A stretch of 64,000 nt of DNA, taken from the NCBI GenBank assembly GCA_030144725.1, contig JASKMD010000020.1:5995620-6059619 (forward strand), written 5' to 3'. The DNA is from Haematococcus lacustris (taxonomy: Eukaryota; Chlorophyta; Chlorophyceae; Chlamydomonadales; Haematococcaceae). Shown in pieces: positions 56,798-64,000 of the stretch. The notes under the pieces are model-generated. The model saw only the letters and a program-made list of their open reading frames with translations. It was not told where the DNA came from and made no database searches. Position 1 is the stretch's first letter. Each line of letters opens with the position of its first letter. The translations under genes and the position numbers were made by a program.

Positions 56798-57562
56798 TCA
56801 TGGCTTAGGAGGCTGAGGGCCCCCACAGACCAGCCAGCGGAGCAGGCTGGCTGGGGGGTTAGTGTTAGGGTCGTCCCTTACCCTGACCCCAACCCCCTGC
56901 AGCTTGTCGAGTGGCTGGAGCAGTAGGCCGAGCAGGCAGTTACACACATGCACAGACAGGGGTGACTGGCACAACGCATGGTGATGCTGGTGGCAGCCTT
57001 GCAGCCTTGCAGCCTGCAGCCGTGGCTGGGAGGCTGAGAGGCCTGCGCCCCGCAGACCGACTGGGCAGGCAGGCAGGTCCGGAGCGCCAGGCCGTAGCGC
57101 TTGCTGCAACACACCCACTGACCCCGCCTGGCCCTGTCTGGCCTGGCCCTGGCTCGTCTGACAGGTTGTACACGCATAGCTGCAGATGAGGCAGATGAAC
57201 CCTCCCTGCTGCTGGGACACCATACAGGCACCAACTGAGATTACCTCGTTAAGGCAGCACCTGCTTATGGCAGCGAGCATCACCAATTCATAGCACATGT
57301 GCACGCACAGGATGCTGGTAAGACATGCTTGCTGGACGCGCCGAGCCGAGCCCATTAAATACGCCTGGCTGCCTGGCTGATGTCTGCGCCTGTGCCCACT
57401 ACCCTGCAAAGCATCAAGCCGGTGTGGCCAGCTGTAGCTGCTGCGGGCCCATCTGCTGGCTGCATCAGGCTGTAGCAAGGCTCTCTCATAGGCCTTGCCT
57501 CCAATTGCCTTGCCTGACCTTCCTTTTGGAGCTGTGACCCCTTTTGGCCCCTTGCCCAACAT
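56798..57562 (-). CDS. Hypothetical ORF of 254 codons, doubtful
   Basis: A minus-strand frame from a true ATG (MLGKGPKGVTAPKG) to a stop at 56798. Composition is mixed, with a Cys-rich middle (CLICSYACTTC), but no domain, signal or repeat is recognised. In such GC-rich DNA a frame of this length can arise by chance and it lacks the exon-intron character of its neighbours. Listed as the only sizeable frame between the BAG and HOGP genes. Confidence 0.2.
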   Translation of the reverse strand: MLGKGPKGVTAPKGRSGKAIGGKAYERALLQPDAASRWARSSYSWPHRLDALQGSGHRRRHQPGSQAYLMGSARRVQQACLTSILCVHMCYELVMLAAISRCCLNEVISVGACMVSQQQGGFICLICSYACTTCQTSQGQARQGQAGSVGVLQQALRPGAPDLPACPVGLRGAGLSASQPRLQAARLQGCHQHHHALCQSPLSVHVCNCLLGLLLQPLDKLQGVGVRVRDDPNTNPPASLLRWLVCGGPQPPKP

Positions 57563-58418
57563 TGCCTAATATCCGGGCTACTAGTTTTGCCCCTTATGAT
57601 TTGCAAGCTTCTCACACCAGCTCACATACCCCAAGAGGCCGTTGCTGCAATTCTCGCCCCCAGCGCAGCCCCCGTCCTAGCTTCTCCTCTTCCTCCTCCT
57701 CCTCCCCCTTTTGCCCTACGCCGCACAGTACGTGCACAGGCAAGCAGGTGCGCAAAGAGGATAGAGCTCAGGAAGACCTGTCAGCAGCCAGGTCAGCAAG
57801 ACCTGCCAACTACTGACGACCTGGCTAAACGAGGGCGAGGGACGGGTTGGTGACTGCCACCCTGTGGTGGTGTGCATCCTCTCAGCCCCGCCTGAGCAAC
57901 AGCCACCTCCCTGGATGCCAACGCACCAACGCCTTGGCCCAACACTTCCACGCCAGCCAATGGCACAGTCTGCCTGCCTGTTTGCTATCTCTTTCTATTG
58001 GGGCACCCATGGCAGCATTTGACCGTTTGACATGGAGGAGCTGTGCTGTAAGCGAGGCCGAGGCTCAGCTTCTAATGTTACCAGGGCACAGTTCGGCTGA
58101 GCAGCCTGTCAAGCCCACCCGGGACCTGGCCCAGGGTCAGGCTGCCGATCCTCAATCACAGGGACTGCAGTGCAGCATTGGACGTGGAATGGAGACGGCA
58201 CTGGTGGGTGTGTGATGGTGGTCAAGGTACTAATGCCACTGGAACAATGTGTCGCTCGGCAGGGACAATGTGTGCACAGAATGAGGTCAGCCCGGGATCG
58301 TTTGACTCTAGTGTGACCGGTACTTTTGAAGGCCCGCCGCCCAGCGTCATCCCCTAGCAGCCTGAGTAGCTTACATCTTGCAAGCGCCGCTAGACTTCCG
58401 TATCGATACTCGATCACG
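57563..58418. other. Upstream region of the HOGP gene
   Basis: No supported coding sequence. It should contain the HOGP promoter and 5' UTR. I found no clear TATA box; a CT-rich tract lies at about 57650-57720. Confidence 0.45.
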
Positions 58419-60774
58419 ATGTCAGAGACTCCTTTGCGACGCCTGGGATTTGTTCAGCAAGGCGCCAGCTACGCCTACAGCTATACTGGCACAGCGGAGA
58501 AGCTCTACAAGACAGTGCGCTCCTTCGCTCCTACATTTGTTGAGCCCCATTTGACCAACCTCGAAGACAAAGCGGTCGCAATCACAGCACCAGTGGTCGC
58601 CCAGGTTCAGGATCTTAGCGAGAAGGCGTTACATATTGCCGATGATCAGGTCAGAGTGCAAGCAGATCCCTCCCTGACCAGGCGGTGCTGGGGCCCTGGC
58701 AACGCTTGCAGGACTCCTCACCCCGTTCCTGGACTTTGATAGCGAGTTCGACATAGCATGTTCCGCCCACCGTCGCCCGCCCCGCCCGCGCCCGCAGGTG
58801 GATTGTCTCCTGAGCACGGCTGACAAGGCCGTAGCCGGCAGCAAGAAGGGCGTAGCCGACAGCCTGACCGGCGTGAAGGAGATGCACGAGAAGAACATGC
58901 AGGCATACCAGGCCGCGAGCAACAGCTACTTCGAGTACATCAAAGGCATCTCTGATTGGGCCAAGGACAAGTTAAACCCTGTGAGTCCGATCAAGACCGC
59001 GGAGCGGCGATGGTTGCATAACCTCAGCCTCGCTGCACTTCAGCACCCACCCTTCGAATTGCTGCTGTGCGGCGGGGCTGCAGATCAAGGGCGGTCAGCT
59101 CGCGCTGGACACTCTGAACGCAGCCATCGCCAAGGCACAAGAGGCTACTGACCCGGACGTGGCCGCCAAGATGGCCATGGACGCGTGGAGTCAATTTGCA
59201 TCGGTGCCAGTTGGTGAGAGGCTGCTGCACCCCTTCCTCCCCTCCCCCTTCACCACACATGTTAGCATGCAGGGGTAGTACAACATCTGCCTCCTCGGCT
59301 TTGGCACTTGCTTATGTATGGTTGTCTCATGGGAGAAGGGTCAGTGTAACCCCTCCCTGCAGGCGGCCAGGCAGCAGCCCAGAGAGCAGCAACGGCAGAG
59401 CCACTGAGTTCATTGCACCAGGCACCATAGCGTGGGAAGGCCTTGAGCTCATGCTTCTGCTTCCCGCTCATGCTTCTGGCTTGTCACCCGCCGCTGCCGC
59501 CTGCTGCCCCGCAGTGGCCAAGGTGCTGGAGACCGCGGACCCCGTCACACAAAGCGGCCTGTCCTCCTTCTACAAGCTGCACGACACCCTGGTGGTGAGC
59601 CTGGGCACCCCTTGCACCACCCTAACCCTCACCTCAGCTGGCTGCAGCACTGACCAGGCCTCCCTTGCCGGGCCTGCACCTCCCCACACTCAGTCACACC
59701 AGGCTCCCAGCCCACCCTGGTCATCACCCCATCTACCGCTGACTGCCCACAAAGCTGACTACAGAGGCTGATACCCTGACGTTGAGCTGGGCCGGGCACT
59801 CACCTTCACCTTCACCTTCACCCTGACCCTCAGCCCTGCCTGCAGGGGCACATTGCGGTCTGCTGCTGGCTGTCCGGCTGTCTGTGGTGCAGAGCTGGCC
59901 CCTGTACAGCAAGGTGGTGGCTACAGGGGCGTCCACCCTGAGCTGGGCCGCCACCACCATGCCCTACAAGCTGGGCGCCCAGTACATGTACCCCCTGGTG
60001 AAGGTCAGGCCTGCCCACCCCTTGTCCTACACCGCTACCCCCTCACTCCCTCCGCTGCGTCCTGGCAGCTCTTTCATCACACCCCTTCACACCGCACTCC
60101 CTCCGCTCCAGCCTGGCTCGCCCCACCCCTGGGGCAGCTGCCTCCACTGCCACCAGGCCCCAGGCATGGCCAGCCTAAGCCATTGGTGCTGGTTTGTGCC
60201 TTGCCCCCCTCACCTGCCTAGTGTTCCCCCTAGAGCCACTGCCATCCCTGCCACCACCACCACCACCACCACCACCAGCTACATTTACATCAACAACATC
60301 ACCAAGAACGATTACAACAACACCACAGTCACTGCTGCCACTGAGCTACATTGAGCAAAGCTGAACACATGGTTCCACGCGGCACTAGCAAGCAGCAGGC
60401 GGCAGGCATGCAGCTGTAGAGAAGCTACTCCACACTTCCGTTCCCTGCTGGTCACACAGTAGCCACAGGGTGAGCTGTCTAGCGCCTGCGCATGGACCAC
60501 CAGGTCCGGTCCCTGTTAAGCCTAGCCTAGGCGCGGGTGACACCGCAAGCCCCGCCTGTCCTACTCGGCGCCGCTGCCCTGCCTGTCACATCAACTGCGG
60601 GCCACACAGCACCCTCCCTGGCCCACCGCAGACCCATGTGACCCCGTGCCGTGCTCCTGCCCTGCCCCACCCCGCCTGCAGCCTGTGGCCGACCCTGCCC
60701 TGGCCAAGCTGACCAACAGCAAGGTCATCGCCGGCACCCTGGACTACTGGAAGCCAACTGCCTCAGCGGCCTGA
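58419..60774 (+). CDS. HOGP: Oil globule (lipid droplet) protein, HOGP/MLDP family
   Basis: Coats and stabilises cytosolic lipid droplets, which in Haematococcus store astaxanthin esters under stress. Six exons join in frame: 58419-58649, 58798-58980, 59084-59213, 59515-59594, 59893-60003 and 60682-60774, all with GT-AG introns, giving exactly 275 residues. From memory that is the length of the described Haematococcus protein. The N-terminus LRRLGFVQQGASYAYSYTG matches the REF/SRPP/LDAP-type start (L..L.FVQ.A..YA) shared by plant rubber-particle and droplet proteins. Amphipathic helices with APVVAQVQDLSEKALHIADD and VDCLLSTADKAVAGSKKGV follow. Exon 3 has QLALDTLNAAIAKAQEA; the C-terminus is VIAGTLDYWKPTASAA. 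No transmembrane segment or signal peptide is seen, as expected of a surface protein. Family assignment is firm; the species name follows from it. Confidence 0.92.
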
Positions 60775-62142
60775 GCCCTGCAGCACCACGACACAGGGCT
60801 GGTGCTGACTGAGGGCAGCTCAGCAGTGCGCTCCTCCCCTTATGACTGAATGAGAGCAGGTGACAGCAAGGTGCAAGCGCAGGCTTTCAACATGGCGCGT
60901 TGGAGGGCCTGGGGGCTGTGACACAAGCAGTTGATGCTAGCAGGTTCTGGTGGAGCACTACAGTTCGGGATGCCGGCAGCAGCAGCAGGTGTTGACCGGG
61001 GATCTTGGCTGCAGCGGGCAATGACCAGATGGAGGCCTTGGTCGAGATGAGGTGGAGGGCCAGCAATGAACCGAGGTGGGGAGGCAGGGACGGGCCACAA
61101 CAGCTGCAGTGGTGCCTGCATAGCCTGGTGGTCTGGAGCAGAGGGAGCAAGAGGAGTGAGACTCGTGTGAGGTACATCACCCAGCAGGAAAGATGTGTGG
61201 CCCCATGCACAGGGAGTGGGGAGTGAGTGGTCCCGGGCCACCTAAGGGATGGTGGAAGGTGGTGGAGCAAGAAGCGGAGGTGCAATGGGGCTGGGCGGAA
61301 GCTGGCCAGGTGGAATACCACCAGGCACAGTGGGGCAGGTACTGGGGGTGATCTCATGATTGTCAGAAGCGGCCTGCACCTGCACACCATCAGGATAATG
61401 ATTTGTGCCACTGTTACTGCATGCAGTTTTGGCTGCTGCTGTGCTAGCCCCCATGGCAGCATGCATTGCAAGGAGGTGCCTGGCTTACCTGCTGCTTGGC
61501 TGTAGCTGTTCACAAGGCGGCGGATGGAGTGGCAGGCGATGTGGAGGTCGGGATTGGAAGACTGCAATTGTTTTGTCTGCCATTGGATTAGAAGAGAACA
61601 GCCGCCAGAGGTGGGGTCAGATTTGATTAGGGAGTGCCAAGACTGCGGACTCGTGGAAAGAGAACGATCATGAATGTGAGCCGAATTCTTTACAACTAGG
61701 GTGAATTGTGCATGTGTGGGAATGCATGTATGGTGTACATCAGCTGCTATGTGTGTGACAGTAAAGTTCAATTGTGCCGGCCCAAGAGCTGGTCATGCCG
61801 TCATTCAATCGCCTTCACGACCCGTGACTCCAGCAACCCTGCCATTCTTCCGAACAAGCCAGCCATGACAGCTACAGCTGTAACCATGATATCATCTAGA
61901 AGCAGTCCATCTACTCCTGTACATATCCGTTCATACGTGTCAGTCACCACCCTGGCCTAACCCTTCCAAACCCGTTTAAGATATCCACACTGCAGGCAAT
62001 GCATCAGGCACCCCCAGCCTAAAGCCTGCTGCTTCAACCGACACCTAGGGGATGTGCGCGCGTCAGCTCACACTGTCAGCCAAGGTGTTATTGTCAGCTC
62101 TACCACATCGCAGCTCATCTCTTCTTCATGAGCTCAACTCCA
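60775..62142. other. Intergenic region downstream of HOGP
   Basis: Contains the HOGP 3' UTR and one dispersed repeat. A minus-strand frame at 60887-61771 is open but overlaps that repeat and shows no protein-like features. Nothing else supportable. Confidence 0.5.
61290..61375. repeat. Dispersed repeat, copy 2
   Basis: Second copy, same orientation as 56140-56225, with scattered substitutions and no length change. No terminal repeats or coding capacity seen; possibly part of a SINE or MITE. Confidence 0.85.
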
Positions 62143-62216
62143 GCCCGTCACACAAAGCGGCCTGCCCTCCTTCTACAAGCTGCATCACACCTTGTCATGG
62201 GCTGGGCCACCCCTTG
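62143..62216 (+). pseudogene. Duplicated fragment of HOGP exon 4
   Basis: About 74 bp closely match 59540-59613: CGTCACACAAAGCGGCCTG, CCTCCTTCTACAAGCTGCA and the intron start GGGC.CCCCTTG. The donor site is lost (TTGTCATGGG replaces CTGGTGGTGAG) and no other HOGP exon is seen nearby, so it cannot make a protein. It shows a partial genomic duplication, including intron sequence, about 1.4 kb downstream of the gene. Confidence 0.8.
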
Positions 62217-62727
62217 GCCTCGGCCTCACCATCCCTTGCCACCTTCACCCACTCGTTGAGTATTGAACAGCACGTGCTAGGAGGGTCAGCAGCTAGATCC
62301 CCTTTCCAACCATAGAGGCATCTGCAGCTACAACGAGAACACCTGGGCTGTGCTGGGCAGGCTGGACACAATGCCATGCAAGGACGAAGCTGCAGCAGGT
62401 TGCACATGGGCTGGGCAGCAGGGGTGAGTGATGGCTAGCCTGGTCGTCTTGCCACCCTGGTTATCCATACATCATGTCACACACACTGACTGTACACACC
62501 CATTAGTAGGGGAATGATGTGCGGTAATGCCATGTTTAATCAGAGAGGGTTAGACCTGGCAGCCGTGACGCGCCTGCCGCTGCTGCTGCTGCTGCTGCAA
62601 TGGCTGCCACACACAAGCCACCACCGCTAGGATCTCTACTTCAGTCAACCCATCTACCTTGGCGCCAGCCTGCTACGGCTGCTTCAACGCAATGTCCTCC
62701 CTGGGCGCCACAGCCCGCACACCCCAC

Positions 62728-64000
62728 TCAATGAAAGCACACCTTGAACTTGGATGGCGTTGTGCGCCCTGCCCCAAACATGCGGCAGCACTTGAGCATG
62801 GGGCGGCGTGCACAGACAATGTGGATTTCCAGCCAGCGGGCCCAGGGCTGCTTCGCCATGAGCCTCAAGGACTTGCACATGGCTGCTGTCGCACCACCAA
62901 TCATGTCGAGGTGCACACGCGTGACTGTGGGCATGAGCTGGACCAGCTGCTGCCAGAAGCGGAGGGAGGGGGTCATGTTGCCGCTACTGAAGGACAGGCA
63001 GGTGCAGCCCTGGCACAGCGGGGCTAGCGCCGTAATAGTGTCTGAGTTCAGGTTCTTGAGCCACTCCACCGTGACCTCCTCAAAGCAGCCCAGCAGCGGC
63101 TGCAGCAGCTCATGCAGCTCATGCATGAGCCGACGCTGGATCTCTGGACCTGGCACAATCAGTCCCAGATCAGCTGCCTCCTCCTCATCCAGGAACATGT
63201 CAAGCTCTAGCATCCTGATTTTCACTGGCAGCTTGCCAGCCTGTGTCAGGTTGCGCACTGCAGCCTGCACAGATCTGTTGTTGTCGCCAATCAAACTGAC
63301 GACCAGGCTGTCCAGCACCAGGGGCTGGGTGAGGGAGTGCAGAGGCAGGGCAGCGGCGAGCATGCAGTCAGCCCATCCTGTCAGCTCCAGCTGCTGCCAG
63401 CTGCAGGGCAGATCCACACAGGAGGCTGTGTATTCCAATGCCTGGTCAAGGCGTACGCTGGTGAGCTGGGTGGCTGCCAGCAGCTCCTGCAGCTGCTGCT
63501 GGCCACGGGTTGGGGTCCCTGGCAGCTGCAGGGTGTGCAGCTGCGGCAGCGCCTGCAGCAGCTGAGGCAGTCCCTGCAGCTCATGCATGCTGCGTATTGT
63601 GAGAACTTGCAGCTGAGCCAGCGGTGCGAGGGCGGGTGTGAGATCCGAAAGAGGTGTGTATACCCAGGTTGGGTGGATGAGCAGCTGCGTCAGGTGCTGG
63701 GCAAGGGGCTGCAGGTCGGGAAACGGCATTGCTGCGCTGTGATAATCGAGGCTCAGCTGCTTCAGCTTGAGGCCATGAAAGAGACTGGAGAGAGTTGCAG
63801 CACCAGGTGCAGGCAGGTCTGGCGTGGCGATGGTGCTGTCAGTGAGATCCAGGTGCTGCAGCTGCATAGCCATACGCGGGTGGGCGAGCAGGCTGGCCAG
63901 GCCACTGCAGCTAAGGGAGTAGCCGCCAATGGCCAGGGCTGTCAGGCGCGGGAAGCTGTCCAGCAGGCGCTGGGCAAGGCCAGGGGTGAAGTCCAACTGC
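62728..64000 (-). CDS. Leucine-rich-repeat-like protein, partial at window edge
   Basis: A minus-strand frame open from the right edge (64000) to a stop at 62728, at least 422 codons without an intron. The 5' end is outside the window. It contains irregular leucine-rich repeats (LQHLDLTDSTI, LKQLSLDYHS, LQVLTIRSM, LHTLQLPGT, WQQLELTGWA) spaced about 25-50 residues, with acidic MLELDMFLDEEEAADLGLIV in the C-terminal third. Such irregular LRR proteins form large lineage-specific families in volvocine and Haematococcus genomes. They serve as protein-interaction scaffolds and have no known catalytic residues. An F-box or other N-terminal domain could lie upstream. A specific function cannot be given. 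Confidence 0.7.
   Translation of the reverse strand, partial: QLDFTPGLAQRLLDSFPRLTALAIGGYSLSCSGLASLLAHPRMAMQLQHLDLTDSTIATPDLPAPGAATLSSLFHGLKLKQLSLDYHSAAMPFPDLQPLAQHLTQLLIHPTWVYTPLSDLTPALAPLAQLQVLTIRSMHELQGLPQLLQALPQLHTLQLPGTPTRGQQQLQELLAATQLTSVRLDQALEYTASCVDLPCSWQQLELTGWADCMLAAALPLHSLTQPLVLDSLVVSLIGDNNRSVQAAVRNLTQAGKLPVKIRMLELDMFLDEEEAADLGLIVPGPEIQRRLMHELHELLQPLLGCFEEVTVEWLKNLNSDTITALAPLCQGCTCLSFSSGNMTPSLRFWQQLVQLMPTVTRVHLDMIGGATAAMCKSLRLMAKQPWARWLEIHIVCARRPMLKCCRMFGAGRTTPSKFKVCFH

Noticed and set aside
60887..61771. A 294-codon minus-strand ORF downstream of HOGP
   Set aside because: It overlaps a dispersed repeat, has no domain or protein-like pattern, and lacks exon structure; most likely chance in GC-rich DNA.

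Overview
This is nuclear DNA from a GC-rich, intron-rich chlamydomonadalean green alga, most probably Haematococcus lacustris (pluvialis). The strongest species clue is a six-exon gene at 58419-60774. Its exons join in frame to exactly 275 codons and encode a REF/SRPP-like lipid-droplet protein, matching the family and length of Haematococcus oil globule protein (HOGP). CAG/CTG, CCCTGA, CCCTAA and GGGGCA microsatellites, short GT-AG introns and dense retroelements fit this genome type.

Layout. 1-21299 is a block of dead LINE-type (non-LTR) retrotransposon sequence: one inverted partial copy, one rearranged copy, then a head-to-tail array of about 3.4-3.5 kb units carrying the same RT frameshift. 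One unit is split by a 7.4-kb Ty3/Gypsy chromovirus (10080-17499; 200-bp LTRs, GGGGG target duplication). A 1.1-kb TIR element (15962-17059) sits inside that element's chromodomain. A 500-N gap (21300-21799) ends the array.

21800-27722 carries minus-strand coding sequence: an ankyrin-repeat N-terminus and a long Gln/His-rich ORF, probably one gene. 28153-41535 is a three-level nest: a hAT-type element with a split transposase gene, a second Ty3/Gypsy element in its last exon (30768-41091; identical 305-bp LTRs, GGTGT target duplication), and a 4.4-kb TIR element (32201-36600) with palindromic CCCTGCGCAGGG arrays inside that element's integrase. At three of these insertions, removing the insert with one target-site copy restores the host reading frame.

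42308-64000 is gene-rich: a small single-pass membrane protein (-); a large SAP-domain protein (+) with repeat-laden introns; an IQ/BAG co-chaperone-like protein (-) with a coding minisatellite and heat-shock-like promoter elements; HOGP (+); a fragment of HOGP exon 4; and the end of a leucine-rich protein (-) running off the right edge.

The most notable signal is shared by the two Gypsy families. In each, gag and pol lie in one frame separated by a single UAG with nearly the same 3' context (UAG GGA SUU GCC), which suggests programmed stop-codon readthrough. The first family also carries a tRNA-like acceptor/T-arm with a Pol III B-box in its LTR. Exon models come from reading frames, phases and splice-site consensus only; no transcript or database evidence was available.
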